Source: Chloroflexota bacterium (lineage in GTDB: Bacteria > Chloroflexota > Dehalococcoidia > JACPEP01). Taken from it: 47,764 bases of DNA. This document shows positions 1 to 9,540 of this stretch, piece after piece. The stretch's first letter is position 1. Every line of letters starts with the position of its first letter. The position numbers and the translations under genes were made by a program. The notes beneath the pieces are model-generated. The model was not told where the DNA came from. It worked only from the letters and a program-made list of their open reading frames with translations, and did not search any database. The stretch covers positions 1-47,764 of the forward strand of contig JACPEP010000013.1 of the NCBI GenBank assembly GCA_016183425.1. Direction: 5' to 3'.

Positions 1-147
1 TGGTGATACAGTCGTCTTGCACTCGCCGCACCTCCTTCGCTTTGAGATGATCTTTGCTTCCCAAAGCTACTGAGGCCAGCGGGTGCTTTCAACTCATTTC
101 ATCCCCTCTTTCACACTTAACAGCGTAGACCCGACGAGTACAATTGA

Positions 148-176
148 TTGACCTAATAGCAGATTCATGCTATAGT
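148..176 (+). promoter_or_regulatory. Sigma-70-type promoter for the FAD oxidoreductase/cNMP-binding operon
   Basis: A -35 box TTGACC (148-153) and a -10 box TATAGT (171-176) are separated by exactly 17 bases. The predicted start site near 183 gives a leader of about 25 bases before the ATG at 208. The match is by eye; no transcript data are available. Confidence 0.6.
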
Positions 177-207
177 CTCGCTGAATTTAAGAGCACCGGT
201 AGATGCT

Positions 208-1563
208 ATGGCGGAGTCTTTTATGGAGACATCCGGGATGCAGCTAGGGGATAGCTCTCGGGTCGCAGTAGTGGGAGGGGGTCCCGCAGGTTCCCTCGTC
301 AGCTACTTTCTACTCGACCTTGCTGAGAGGGTCGGGCTGTCAATTGATATCGACATCTACGAACGCCGCGATTTTTCTGTGCCCGGACCCACTGGTTGTA
401 ACATGTGCGGCGGGATCGTCTCCGAATCTCTGGTGCAGATGCTGGCCACCGAAGGCATTAATCTGCCGCCCACAGTGGTGCAGAGAAGCATAGACTCGTA
501 TGTTTTGCATAGCGACGTAGGCACTGTCTACATCAGTACGCCGTTACAGGAAATGAGGATCGCGGCAGTACACCGAGGCAGCGGGCCGAAGGGGGCGCTG
601 GGTACTCGGTGGGGCAGCTTTGACGGCTACCTGCTGGAGTTAGCCCAAGAAAAGGGTGCCCACCTCATACGGGGGCGGGTTGAGGAAATTAACTGGAACC
701 ATAGCCGGCCCCAAGTCTGTGCCAAAGACCGCCCACCCCAAAGCTACGACCTTCTCATAGGGGCGGTGGGGGTCAACTCGCCTTCTCTCAAGCTTTTCGA
801 AGGATTGGGTTTCCGCTATCAGCCACCGGAGACGACAAGGACTTTCATCGCCGAATTCCACTTGGGCTTGGAAGCAATAAAAGAGCAATTTGGCGCTTCC
901 ATGCATGTCTTCCTTTTGAATATGCCTCGCATCGAGTTCGCAGCCCTTATCCCTAAAGGTGAATATGTCACCATGTGTCTCCTGGGAGACGAAATAAATC
1001 GGGGCCTGGTGGATGCTTTCCTCAGTAACCCGGTAGTGAGGGGGTGTCTCCCCTGGGAGCTGGCCAGTGTCGGTCCCGCCTGCCAGTGCTCACCTCGCAT
1101 AAACGTAAAAGGAGGGTATCGGCTCTTTGGTGATAGGGTAGTTCTTATTGGGGACAGTGGCATCACTCGGTTATACAAAGATGGCATCGGGGCCGCATAT
1201 CGGGCCGCTAAAGCGGTCGCAGTAACGGCGATTTTCGATGGTGTATCGGGCCGGGACTTTCATCGGCATTATTGGCCGGCGTGTCAGGTTATTGCCAGAG
1301 ATAACCAGTTTGGGAAACTGGTCTTCATGGTGGTCAGCATCATTCGCAGGCTGCGCTTCTTGCGTCGCGGCGTGCTGCGGATGGCTGAAAAGGAGCAACT
1401 CAAAGAAGCCAAAGAGCGAGACATGAGCATGGTTTTATGGGACACTTTTACGGGCAGCGCTCCCTACCGGAACATCTTTTGGCGGGCTTCTCAACCTGCT
1501 TTTCTCCTGCGCCTCGGATTGGAGGCCGGCAAGACCTTGGCTTCATTCAAGTTAAGGGGTTAG
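208..1563 (+). CDS. FAD-dependent oxidoreductase, geranylgeranyl-reductase-like
   Basis: The 451-residue product has an N-terminal Rossmann dinucleotide fold with VVGGGPAGS at about residues 21-29, an acidic residue closing the second strand (IYERRDF), a cysteine-containing GCNMCGG segment just after it, and a second FAD motif LIGDSG around residue 313. This is the layout of the GR2/geranylgeranyl-reductase and p-hydroxybenzoate-hydroxylase-like flavoproteins; the substrate cannot be read from the sequence. The C-terminal 100 residues are basic and helical with no obvious membrane span. ATG codons at 208, 223 and 238 are all possible starts; 208 is taken because a promoter lies 30 bases upstream, but 238 has a GGAG nine bases before it. 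The next gene starts 11 bases downstream, so the flavoprotein is probably co-transcribed with the cyclic-nucleotide-binding protein. Confidence 0.75.
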   Translation: MAESFMETSGMQLGDSSRVAVVGGGPAGSLVSYFLLDLAERVGLSIDIDIYERRDFSVPGPTGCNMCGGIVSESLVQMLATEGINLPPTVVQRSIDSYVLHSDVGTVYISTPLQEMRIAAVHRGSGPKGALGTRWGSFDGYLLELAQEKGAHLIRGRVEEINWNHSRPQVCAKDRPPQSYDLLIGAVGVNSPSLKLFEGLGFRYQPPETTRTFIAEFHLGLEAIKEQFGASMHVFLLNMPRIEFAALIPKGEYVTMCLLGDEINRGLVDAFLSNPVVRGCLPWELASVGPACQCSPRINVKGGYRLFGDRVVLIGDSGITRLYKDGIGAAYRAAKAVAVTAIFDGVSGRDFHRHYWPACQVIARDNQFGKLVFMVVSIIRRLRFLRRGVLRMAEKEQLKEAKERDMSMVLWDTFTGSAPYRNIFWRASQPAFLLRLGLEAGKTLASFKLRG

Positions 1564-1574
1564 AGGGGTAGCAT

Positions 1575-1982
1575 ATGTATGTCGGAGAGCTGGGTATGAT
1601 ATACCGGAAAGGGGAGAAAATTGTCCGCCAGGGAGAGACCGGCGACTGTATGTATGTGATCCAGGCCGGAAAGGTAGAGGTCGTCTTGGAGAGGTCAGGC
1701 GGTGAGATTCCCTTGGCCGTGCTGGAATCCGGCGACATATTCGGCGAGATGGCCCTTTTTAGCAGGGCGACACGGTCGGCCACGGCACGCGCTCTTACTG
1801 AGGCCAGAGTGTTGACTATCGATAAGAGAGGGTTCCTGCGGCGGGTTCACGAGGACCCTTCATTAGCATTTCGAATTCTGCAGAAGATGTCAGACCGCAT
1901 CAGGAACTTGAACAGTGAGGTGGCGAAATTAAAGGAGCAGCAAGGTAGCGGGCAACCGGAGACGGCCCAGGGGAGCCGATGA
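1575..1982 (+). CDS. Free-standing cyclic-nucleotide-binding domain protein
   Basis: The 135-residue protein is almost entirely one cNMP-binding beta-roll (residues about 8-115). The phosphate-binding cassette is well preserved: FGEMALFSRATRSAT at about residues 56-70 has the Gly-Glu and Arg residues that contact the cyclic phosphate and ribose in CRP/PKA-type domains. There is no helix-turn-helix, channel or kinase domain, so it is not a CRP/FNR transcription factor; the C-terminal 25 residues are polar and probably disordered. It follows the flavoprotein gene by 11 bases and precedes a kinase-regulator-adenylate cyclase operon, which suggests that it reads out cAMP made locally, perhaps controlling the flavoprotein. 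Cyclic-nucleotide binding is well supported by the motif; the partner is inference. Confidence 0.82.
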   Translation: MYVGELGMIYRKGEKIVRQGETGDCMYVIQAGKVEVVLERSGGEIPLAVLESGDIFGEMALFSRATRSATARALTEARVLTIDKRGFLRRVHEDPSLAFRILQKMSDRIRNLNSEVAKLKEQQGSGQPETAQGSR

Positions 1983-2053
1983 AATGTCTGGGTACTGTCC
2001 TCTTGGGATGAATAAGATGCGTTGCTTTGTGATTTGCAAGGGGGAATAGAAGC

Positions 2054-4939
2054 ATGAGCGCTTTGCGGGAAAAGAAAGCGGACGAATCAATAATGGGATG
2101 GTCTTTCAAGAGAAAGCTGCTCCTTGTCATGGTGCTGGTCGCCCTGATTCCTGGTTTTGCCAGCAGCTTCATCATTTACCGCGACGCGTCAGACAAGGTT
2201 GCCTGGACCAAACTGAACGATCTGATGAACATAGTGGATGCCAAATATATTCATCTCTTGGATATGCTGAGAACTCAGAGGGCCTTTGTGGCTGGCTTGG
2301 CGGATAACGCGTTTATCCAAAAAGAGCTGCGGGAACACTATGAGCTCCTTCAGGGTGTGTCACATCAAGGTAGAGAAACCCCCATGGATGAGATTAGCGA
2401 GTATCTGGAGGATTTGCAGCGTGACTCCATGCTGGACGAGCACGCTATGAAGGCGGAGAGGGACAAGGGCACTGTGCTGAAAGAGGTCTTTGGCCGAGAT
2501 GTAATGTGGGACATGTATAGATTGGACGAACGGATATACCGGTATGAGGAGCTTTTCATAATGGACACCAGTGGCAAAGTCACGGCGTCGTCCAACAAGA
2601 AGAACATAGGTGTGGATATGGCGCAGACAGATTTCTATATAAAGGGTGGGAAAGGCTTGTTTACCCAGGATGTTTACCGGGATAGAGATGGCAAGACAGT
2701 ATTTGGCTTTGCCGCCCCCTTTGTTTCCGAAGGCGGAGAGTTCTTGGGTGTCATGGGGGCAAAAGTGAGCACCGATTTCCTAACCGATCTTGTCACGGGG
2801 GATTTGGGGAACGAGATAGGTGGTAAGCTGTTCTTTGCCGGGTTTACTCCCTCCACCAGTTTCTACGTAGTTAATAAAGACGGTTTCATGATAACCCAGC
2901 CTCATGGGCTTATGGTGGCCAAGGACACGGTCTTGGCGCAACCAGCGAAAACGTTGCCCTGGCAACGGGGCATGGACGAGGGCAGCCCAGTGCGTGAAGC
3001 CCAAGAGTTCTATAAGAACTATGCGGGCAAGGAAGTGGGCGGGGCTTCTATGACTATCTTTGACATGAAATGGGTAGTAGTGGGTGAACAAAACAAAGAA
3101 GAGATACTGGCCCTCTCCTCTCGCTTGATGTGGATCATATTGGCGGTTTCCATCACGGTGGCTATCATGGTGGGTGCTATCTCCTATTATCTGGCGGGCA
3201 AGATATCTACCCCTATCGTCAGGCTAGCCGAGGCTACCAGGGAAGTGGAGAGGGGCAATTACGGTGTTCGGGTAGACGTTCGGTCCAAAGATGAGGTGGG
3301 GATGCTGGCAAGTACCTTCAATCGGATGACTCACCAGCTTGAAGTTTACCGAGACAGCCTGGAGCAAAAGAGTCAAGACCTGGAGGTGGCCAAAGAGGTT
3401 GCCGAAGCGGCCAACCAAGCCAAGAGCGACTTCTTGGCGCGGATGAGCCACGAGCTGCGCACCCCCATGAATGCCATTATCGGCTACACGGAGATGCTGG
3501 TGGAGGAGGCGGAGGGCTCGGGTCACGAGGAGTATGTTGCTGATCTTCACAAGATCCATACGGCGGGCAGGCATTTGCTTCAGCTCATCAACGATATCCT
3601 TGACCTTTCCAAGGTGGAAGCCCATAAACTGGAGCTCTATTTGGAGACCTTCGACATAGCTGGCCTAACCCGGGATATAGCGACCACGGTGCATCCGCTG
3701 GCCGAGAGGAATGACAATACGATAGAGGTCCGTCTTGACGATGATCTGGGCTCCATGCATGCCGACGTGACCCGGGTGCGGCAGGTGCTTTTAAATCTGA
3801 TGAGCAATGCGTGCAAGTTCACTGAGGGAGGGGCGGTATCCCTGGAGGTCTCCCGCCAACGGTTTGACAGCCGTGATTGGGTCACTTTCAGTGTGATCGA
3901 TACGGGCATTGGCATGACCCAAGAGCAAATAGAGAAGCTGTTTCAGCCCTTTTCCCAGGCTGATGTCTCAACGACGCGCAAGTATGGAGGCACCGGTCTT
4001 GGTCTAGCTATTAGTAAGCGCTTTTGCGAAATGATGGGAGGGGACATCTCTGTGCAGAGCGAGATGGGCAAAGGAAGCACCTTTACGGTTCGGCTTCCGG
4101 CGAACGTCGCCAAGCCCTATGTGGAACCAGTGGTTGCGGCTACGGCGCCTTCCCTATCTCCGGGGGCGAGCCAGGTGCTGGTAATCGACGATGACCCCAC
4201 GGTGCACGACCTGCTGGGGCGTCTTTTGGTCAAGGAGGGTTTTGGGGTGCAAAGAGCCTTAGGTGGTGAGGAGGGATTGCGGTTAGCCAAGGCAAGGCGC
4301 CCCGACATCATCACCCTTGATGTGCTGATGCCAGGCATGGATGGCTGGGCGGTTCTGAGCGCCCTTAAGGCTGACCCCGAGCTAGCGGATATCCCGGTGG
4401 TTTTGCTGACCATCGCGGATGAAAAGAACTTGGGCTTTGCCTTGGGAGCGGTGGAGTACATTAGCAAACCCTTTGAGGCGGAGCAGCTTATCGCTGTCCT
4501 CAAGAAATATGGGAGAAGGTATCCCGCCCACCCCATCCTGGTGGTTGAGGACGACTTGGCTACTCGTCAGTTGTTGCGTCGCCTACTCAAGAAAGAGGGA
4601 TGGGAAGTGGATGAGGCTGAAAATGGGCGTGTTGGGCTGGCTCGAATGGCGGAGAGCCGGCCCGGGCTGATTCTTCTTGACTTGATGATGCCCGAGATGG
4701 ACGGTTTCGAATTTATTTCCGAGGTACGCAAACGCGAAGAGTGGCGGTCCATTCCTGTGGTGGTGCTCACAGCAAAGGATCTCAGTGAGGCAGATCGCCG
4801 TCGTCTAAATAGCTATGTGGAGAGAATCTTGGAGAAGGGGGCGTTTGGCAGTGCAAGCTCTTTTGGCGAGGTACGCGATGTGGTCAGGGCGTATCTAAGG
4901 CAAGAGAGCCAGGGAAAAGAGGAGACGAACCATGCCTAA
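2054..4939 (+). CDS. Membrane hybrid sensor histidine kinase with two receiver domains
   Basis: The 961-residue kinase has a first membrane span at about residues 19-38, an extracellular sensor of about 300 residues that looks like a dCache fold (for example the segment [21 protein letters not shown]), a second span at about 355-377, a HAMP domain to about 430, and a HisKA domain with the H-box SHELRTP (phosphoacceptor His466). A HATPase_c domain with N, G1 (DTGIGM) and G2 (GGTGLGLAI) boxes follows. Two receiver domains complete it, with phosphoacceptors Asp756 (TLDVLMPG) and Asp876 (LLDLMMPE). All catalytic boxes are intact. ATG 2054 follows an AGGGGG-type ribosome site; ATG 2093 is an alternative. 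It overlaps the next gene by 8 bases, so the kinase, the response regulator and the cyclase are one operon. The ligand is unknown. Confidence 0.92.
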   Translation: MSALREKKADESIMGWSFKRKLLLVMVLVALIPGFASSFIIYRDASDKVAWTKLNDLMNIVDAKYIHLLDMLRTQRAFVAGLADNAFIQKELREHYELLQGVSHQGRETPMDEISEYLEDLQRDSMLDEHAMKAERDKGTVLKEVFGRDVMWDMYRLDERIYRYEELFIMDTSGKVTASSNKKNIGVDMAQTDFYIKGGKGLFTQDVYRDRDGKTVFGFAAPFVSEGGEFLGVMGAKVSTDFLTDLVTGDLGNEIGGKLFFAGFTPSTSFYVVNKDGFMITQPHGLMVAKDTVLAQPAKTLPWQRGMDEGSPVREAQEFYKNYAGKEVGGASMTIFDMKWVVVGEQNKEEILALSSRLMWIILAVSITVAIMVGAISYYLAGKISTPIVRLAEATREVERGNYGVRVDVRSKDEVGMLASTFNRMTHQLEVYRDSLEQKSQDLEVAKEVAEAANQAKSDFLARMSHELRTPMNAIIGYTEMLVEEAEGSGHEEYVADLHKIHTAGRHLLQLINDILDLSKVEAHKLELYLETFDIAGLTRDIATTVHPLAERNDNTIEVRLDDDLGSMHADVTRVRQVLLNLMSNACKFTEGGAVSLEVSRQRFDSRDWVTFSVIDTGIGMTQEQIEKLFQPFSQADVSTTRKYGGTGLGLAISKRFCEMMGGDISVQSEMGKGSTFTVRLPANVAKPYVEPVVAATAPSLSPGASQVLVIDDDPTVHDLLGRLLVKEGFGVQRALGGEEGLRLAKARRPDIITLDVLMPGMDGWAVLSALKADPELADIPVVLLTIADEKNLGFALGAVEYISKPFEAEQLIAVLKKYGRRYPAHPILVVEDDLATRQLLRRLLKKEGWEVDEAENGRVGLARMAESRPGLILLDLMMPEMDGFEFISEVRKREEWRSIPVVVLTAKDLSEADRRRLNSYVERILEKGAFGSASSFGEVRDVVRAYLRQESQGKEETNHA

Positions 4940-5309
4940 GATTTTGTATGTGGAAGATGACGAGATGAACCGAGATATGCTATCGCGACGGCTGGAGCGC
5001 CGGGGATACCAGGTGGTTATGGCCACTGATGGTGAACAGGGAATTGCCGCAGTTCACTCGGAAAATCCGGACCTGATTCTCATGGATCTGAGCTTGCCGG
5101 TAGTGGATGGATGGGAAGCCACCCGACGGCTCAAAGAAGCGCCCCAGACCCGCTCCATTCCTATCATTGCCCTTACTGCCCACGCCATGGTGGGCGACCA
5201 GCGGCGGGCCCAGGAGGCGGGTTGCGACGATTATGACACCAAACCAATAGAATTTTCTCGGCTGCTGGCAAAGATCGAGACGTTGCTAAACCGGGGGGCG
5301 GCACCATGA
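4932..5309 (+). CDS. Single-domain response regulator (CheY/DivK-like)
   Basis: The 125-residue protein consists only of a receiver domain. Visible features are the acidic pair in [12 protein letters not shown], the phosphoacceptor in LILMDLSLP (about residue 53), the conserved Thr in ALTAHAM and the Lys in DTKPIEF. It has no output domain, so it probably shuttles phosphate from the hybrid kinase to another protein. It overlaps the kinase gene by 8 bases at its 5' end and the cyclase gene by 4 bases (ATGA) at its 3' end, indicating translational coupling. The immediately following protein carries two HisKA-like His domains, which are natural docking partners for a receiver. Confidence 0.93.
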   Translation: MPKILYVEDDEMNRDMLSRRLERRGYQVVMATDGEQGIAAVHSENPDLILMDLSLPVVDGWEATRRLKEAPQTRSIPIIALTAHAMVGDQRRAQEAGCDDYDTKPIEFSRLLAKIETLLNRGAAP

Positions 5310-7018
5310 CAAGCCCACCCCCCGAAATGGAACCTACGGAGCCTGACCGGGACACATCCTCTCGGGACAGGCGTCGCCATCCGTCCCCCGCACTCCGGGC
5401 CAAGAAGGCCTTCCTCGCCCATATGCGCCACGAGTGTCGCACTCCTATTAACGCCATCATCGGTTACAGTGAACTGCAATTGGAGGACGCAGTTGAGCGA
5501 GGGCACTCGGCCTTTGTCGTCGACCTCCAGCGTATCCGTTCATGCGGCCACGAATTGTTGTCTTTGGTCAACGGTATCCTGGACCCCGCGGGAATCGAGG
5601 CCAGTACAGACATCGATATGGAGGAGTTCGGGGTGCACATGCGCCACGCATTACGCACCCCCATTAACTCTGTTATCGGCTATGTGGATCTCCTTATGGA
5701 AGAGGCGGGAGACCAATATGGGGAGGACCTGGTTCCCGATTTACAGAGAATCAAAGGCGCCGCGAATAACTTGCTGGCCCTGATCAGTGACATCCTTTCT
5801 CTGTGGCAAATTCAGGGTGGCAAGAAGGACATTGAAGTCAGCACCGATATGTTTCAGGTTATCCAGGATGCTATGACCGCCATTCGCCCCCTGGGGGAAA
5901 GCCAAGCCATTCTGGATGCCACCGGAGGCTCTTTGCTGGTGGTGGACGACAACGCCGTTAACCGTGACCTCCTCTGCCGTCGTTTAGAGCGTGATGGCCA
6001 TAGGGTTTGGGCAGCGGAGAATGGGCGTCAGGCCATGGAACTGCTTAGGACGGGCAATTTCGATCTGGTGCTTCTCGACATCTTGATGCCCGAGATGAAC
6101 GGCTATGAAGTATTGACACAAATAAGGTCCAGCGAGGGTTTGAAATATATCCCTGTCATTATGCTTTCCTCCTTGGATGAGGTGGATAGTGTGGTTCGTT
6201 GCATAGAAATGGGGGCGGATGATTATTTGCCTAAACCATTCAACTCCGTCTTGCTCAAAGCCAGGATCGGGGCTTGTTTGGAGAAAAAGCGGCTTCGGGA
6301 TCGGGAGCAGGCCTATTTGGAGCAGTTGCAGACGGAGCGGGAAAAGTCGGAGCGTCTCTTGCTCAATATCTTGCCAATGCCCATTGCCGAGCGACTGAAA
6401 CAGGGTGAAAGGCCAATTGCCGATACCTACGCCGAAGTTACCGTTCTTTTTGCGGATTTGGTGGGGTTTACCCAATGGTCAGCTCTGGAGCCCCCGGCAG
6501 AACTTATTGAATCTCTCAATCGGATATTCTCTGCCTTCGACAGGCTGGCTGAGGAGCACGGCTTAGAGAAGATTAAGACCATCGGTGATGCCTACATGGC
6601 TGTTGCCGGCCTACCCATGCCCCGTCCAGATCATGTTGAGGCAGCCGCTGGCATGGCACTTGATATGTTAGAGGCCATTGCTGGAGTCCGTCGCAGTACC
6701 AACAAACGGTTTAGACTAAGGGTCGGCATGAACACTGGCCCTGTGGTGGCGGGCGTAATTGGAACGAAGAAATTTATCTATGATCTGTGGGGTGATACCG
6801 TCAATACAGCCAGCCGAATGGAGTCCCATAGCATGCCTGACGAGATATTGGTTACCGCCGAAGTTTATGAACGGTTGAGAGACAGATACGTTTTTAAGCA
6901 ACAGCCTCCCCTTTCTGTGAAGGGCAAGGGACGTATGCAGACCTATCTGCTCAAGGGCAAGGTATCCCGCCTTTCTTCGCCACCGGTCCCCTCATTTCCT
7001 CAGGAGTCTATCAGCTAA
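5306..7018 (+). CDS. Adenylate cyclase with two HisKA-like domains and a receiver domain
   Basis: The 570-residue protein lacks membrane spans. It carries two HisKA-like helical hairpins in tandem (about residues 33-97 and 105-170), each keeping the H-box histidine (His42 in MRHECRTPIN, His114 in MRHALRTPIN), but no HATPase domain follows either. A complete receiver domain follows (about 212-330, Asp258 in LLDILMPE), then a short coiled linker and a class III cyclase domain (about 375-550). The cyclase has metal-binding Asp384 (FADLVGFT) and Asp428 (KTIGDAYMA), transition-state Asn500 and Arg504 (GDTVNTASR), and the purine-selecting pair Lys424/Asp493, which fits ATP rather than GTP. It probably makes cAMP under control of the upstream kinase. 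The start ATG overlaps the response-regulator stop. The His domains may serve dimerisation, docking or phosphorelay. Confidence 0.88.
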   Translation: MTSPPPEMEPTEPDRDTSSRDRRRHPSPALRAKKAFLAHMRHECRTPINAIIGYSELQLEDAVERGHSAFVVDLQRIRSCGHELLSLVNGILDPAGIEASTDIDMEEFGVHMRHALRTPINSVIGYVDLLMEEAGDQYGEDLVPDLQRIKGAANNLLALISDILSLWQIQGGKKDIEVSTDMFQVIQDAMTAIRPLGESQAILDATGGSLLVVDDNAVNRDLLCRRLERDGHRVWAAENGRQAMELLRTGNFDLVLLDILMPEMNGYEVLTQIRSSEGLKYIPVIMLSSLDEVDSVVRCIEMGADDYLPKPFNSVLLKARIGACLEKKRLRDREQAYLEQLQTEREKSERLLLNILPMPIAERLKQGERPIADTYAEVTVLFADLVGFTQWSALEPPAELIESLNRIFSAFDRLAEEHGLEKIKTIGDAYMAVAGLPMPRPDHVEAAAGMALDMLEAIAGVRRSTNKRFRLRVGMNTGPVVAGVIGTKKFIYDLWGDTVNTASRMESHSMPDEILVTAEVYERLRDRYVFKQQPPLSVKGKGRMQTYLLKGKVSRLSSPPVPSFPQESIS

Positions 7019-7149
7019 TAGCCCAGGTGCTTATTGGGGTCCATTTTCACCTTTCGTGGTGTGTCGTGGGCGTATGGACGATTGCCATCTAATACCTAAG
7101 CTCCTATCTCCAGGGAGCCTTGTCCGATATGTCCTGCCCCGGAGTATAT

Positions 7150-7177
7150 TTGCTTACTACTGGCCCAAAGATATGTT
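7150..7177 (+). promoter_or_regulatory. Possible weak promoter before the GAF-SARP regulator
   Basis: TTGCTT (7150-7155) and TATGTT (7172-7177) are 16 bases apart in an AT-richer stretch about 40 bases before the first possible start codon. Both boxes deviate from consensus, so this is a weak call. The rest of 7019-7217 shows nothing else recognisable. Confidence 0.3.
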
Positions 7178-7217
7178 AAAATTTATACATAGTGTTCGTT
7201 TTGGTTAATGGTGGTTT

Positions 7218-9155
7218 TTGGTGAATAGCCGGAAGGGTCCTGAGCGGGTTGATCTCGGTAGGGGCACCCCTTCGGGGGTAGGAACTACGATGCACAACAT
7301 CAGCGTGACTAAGGAGAGTAGAGGGGCAGCCAGCCAGCACGCAGTGGGGGAGCTGTTTTATGATTTGAGTCGCTTGCCCTTGGAGCAAGGGCTTGCCAGA
7401 GCTCTGGATATCCATCTCCAGATTACCAAAGCTGAGGCGGCGGAAATATTCCTGCGCGATCCGGTCACGGGAGATATGATCCTGGCCGCTCACCGCGGTT
7501 TGTATCCGGCAGCTTTTTCCCAGATAACGCGATTTCGCTCTGAGGAGGGCTATCCGGGGATAGTTGTAGTGCGACAAGAGCCTATTCTCACCACAGACCT
7601 CCGGGGCGACGCTCGATATCTGCGGAGCCGGGTCAAGGAGAGAGGATTCCGCTCCTACATGTGTGTACCGCTACGGTTTAAGGACAACGTTTTAGGGTGT
7701 TTGAACCTGGCCTCTCGGGAATACCGAGATGACTTTTCTAGCTTCATACCTTACCTCTCTGGGACTACTTCCGTTATGGCCATGGCAGTTCAGATAGGCC
7801 TTTATGAGGCTGAGAAGGCTTTAGATAATGGGATGGGTGAGGTAGGCAGGGGCTTTGATGATGCGCTTCGGCACATCCTTCGTTCTATGATGGGCCTGGG
7901 CGAGGCCAAAAGGGCGATGGCCAGGCTCTATGACCCTGGGAACGGCCACCTGATGTATTTGGTGGTGGAGGGGGGAGGGGTTTCCTGTCTTCCTGAGCAC
8001 GCCATGGCCTGTCCCGCCCTGGCGGAAAGGGGAACGTTTCTTCCCAGGGGTGGCCAACGGCGAGAGGGGATACCATGCCGGGGTATTTTTGCAGGAAGCG
8101 GGCTGACAGTGTGCTTTCCCTTGGTCTTTGAAGGACAGCCGCTGGGTGTCCTTCGCCTTGACTACGAAAAAGCGCCTCGGCCTCCCACTCGGGATGTGCC
8201 TAGGCTGGCCGGCATGACCGCCCGGGCTTCCCAATTGCTGGGCACCAACTGGGGTTATCTCAAAGACCGGGAGGCTCCCCTTTTGATAATCCAGGGCGGG
8301 AGTGAACACGGGGGGCGGGCGCAAAGCCTTCCCCGGTTGAATGAAGGGGTATCCGCTGAAGGCGTAGAAAACGGCAGTGTAGATACTGGGGAGAACACAC
8401 CCGTCTTGGATATTCGCTGTTTGGGGACCTTCCAGGTCTTCCGTAATGGCGAACTTATTCCTCGGCAACGGTTTTTGAGACGCAAGGCGGTGACCTTGCT
8501 CCAGGTCCTGGCCACCTACCACGGCAGCTCGGTTCCCGCGGATACCCTGGCGGAATACCTATGGCCGGAGGAGAACCCTGATTTGACGGCTCACCGCCTC
8601 CAGGTAGTGGTGTCCACCTTGCGCCGCGTCGTCGATCGCTGTTGCCCGGACCAGCGGTGGCAATTCATTCGTAACGAGAGGGGCAGCTATTCTCTGGAGC
8701 TTTCCTCTGCCTGCCGTGTAGATGTGGCAGAGTATGGGCAGCTTCTTTCCCGGGCGGGCACTCTGGAGAAAGGGGGCCGAATCGAGGAAGCCCTTTATTT
8801 GCGCCAAGAGGCGGTCCAACTTTACCGGGGCGACCTGCTGGAGGATGACCCCGATGGCGAATGGAGTTGGATGAGGAGAGAGACGCTGAGGGAAACCCAG
8901 CTGGATATGTTGAGGTGGATCGCCCTCACCCTGGCCCAGCGGGGGGATGTGGAGGTGGCTATCCTCTATTGTCGGCGGGCTCTGAGCCTGGATCCCTTGC
9001 GGGAGGAGATTCATCGCCAGCTAATGATCTTGCTGCTTCAGGCGGGCCGACGAGACGAAGCCCGGCGCCAGTACCTCCGTTGTCGCGCTGTCCTGGAACG
9101 AGAGCTAGGGGTAAGCCCCATTCCCGAGACCGAGGCCATCTACAAGGCCCTGTAA
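7218..9155 (+). CDS. GAF-domain SARP-family transcription regulator (winged helix plus BTAD)
   Basis: The product of up to 645 residues has a GAF domain at about residues 40-200 (it contains the GAF-like run MCVPLRFKDNVLGCLNLAS), a second, weaker GAF-like region at about 215-340, then an OmpR/PhoB-type winged helix at about 394-480 (LDIRCLGTFQVFRNGE, a signature of SARP/AfsR proteins) and a TPR-like bacterial transcriptional activator domain to the C-terminus (ELGVSPIPETEAIY ends it). It is therefore a DNA-binding activator with an N-terminal sensory module. The start is uncertain: TTG 7218, GTG 7221 or ATG 7290; the last has a GGGGGTAGG stretch upstream and loses only residues outside the domains. 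It lies directly upstream of the nitrate-respiration block and could regulate it, but nothing in the sequence proves this. Confidence 0.85.
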   Translation: MVNSRKGPERVDLGRGTPSGVGTTMHNISVTKESRGAASQHAVGELFYDLSRLPLEQGLARALDIHLQITKAEAAEIFLRDPVTGDMILAAHRGLYPAAFSQITRFRSEEGYPGIVVVRQEPILTTDLRGDARYLRSRVKERGFRSYMCVPLRFKDNVLGCLNLASREYRDDFSSFIPYLSGTTSVMAMAVQIGLYEAEKALDNGMGEVGRGFDDALRHILRSMMGLGEAKRAMARLYDPGNGHLMYLVVEGGGVSCLPEHAMACPALAERGTFLPRGGQRREGIPCRGIFAGSGLTVCFPLVFEGQPLGVLRLDYEKAPRPPTRDVPRLAGMTARASQLLGTNWGYLKDREAPLLIIQGGSEHGGRAQSLPRLNEGVSAEGVENGSVDTGENTPVLDIRCLGTFQVFRNGELIPRQRFLRRKAVTLLQVLATYHGSSVPADTLAEYLWPEENPDLTAHRLQVVVSTLRRVVDRCCPDQRWQFIRNERGSYSLELSSACRVDVAEYGQLLSRAGTLEKGGRIEEALYLRQEAVQLYRGDLLEDDPDGEWSWMRRETLRETQLDMLRWIALTLAQRGDVEVAILYCRRALSLDPLREEIHRQLMILLLQAGRRDEARRQYLRCRAVLERELGVSPIPETEAIYKAL

Positions 9156-9252
9156 TTCGTGGGCTAGGCAAAAATTCCCCTTAGGCCCGCCCTTATGGTC
9201 ATTGATTAAATAAACCGACATCTAGCCCCACACAGTAGTGATACATTCCTAT

Positions 9253-9307
9253 CCCTGCCCTGAAGGATTCGTACGTAGCGGGCGCAGCATGCTGCGCCCC
9301 AACACCC
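9253..9307. repeat. REP-like palindrome, copy 1
   Basis: A perfect 20-base palindrome GGGCGCAGCATGCTGCGCCC (9280-9299) is followed by a C-rich ACACCCCC-type tail and preceded by CCCTGCCCTGAAG (9253-9265). A second element with the same three parts in the same order lies at 47547-47618. Such elements usually fold as RNA hairpins and mark intergenic DNA. Confidence 0.75.
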
Positions 9308-9309
9308 CC

Positions 9310-9450
9310 CTGGGCCTGCTCTTCAGGGCGGCGGCTTATTTTGTTGATGACCTCCGAGGCGGCGACATTAATCGACACTCTTTGTAACACGGCCTCGTAG
9401 GTACCGCTGGTCAGAATCTCTGTGATTTTCTTCTGCTCCTTGTGAGCTAG
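9310..9450 (-). other. Coding-like remnant of unknown origin in the 9156-9540 intergenic stretch
   Basis: On the minus strand this part reads open as a helical, protein-like peptide that includes EQKKITEILTSGTYEAV and later INVAASEVINKISRR, then runs into the REP palindrome. There is no usable start codon before an in-frame stop near 9462. It looks like the remains of a gene end, but I do not recognise the family. The rest of 9156-9540 holds only the REP-like palindrome. Confidence 0.25.
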
Positions 9451-9540
9451 CTGTGACCTTCAGGTTGTATCATTGTTTTTGTCGGGCTCTCTTCTGGCCA
9501 ATAGCGGCTCGCCAAAGGGCATGAAATATTAGGAAAGTTT

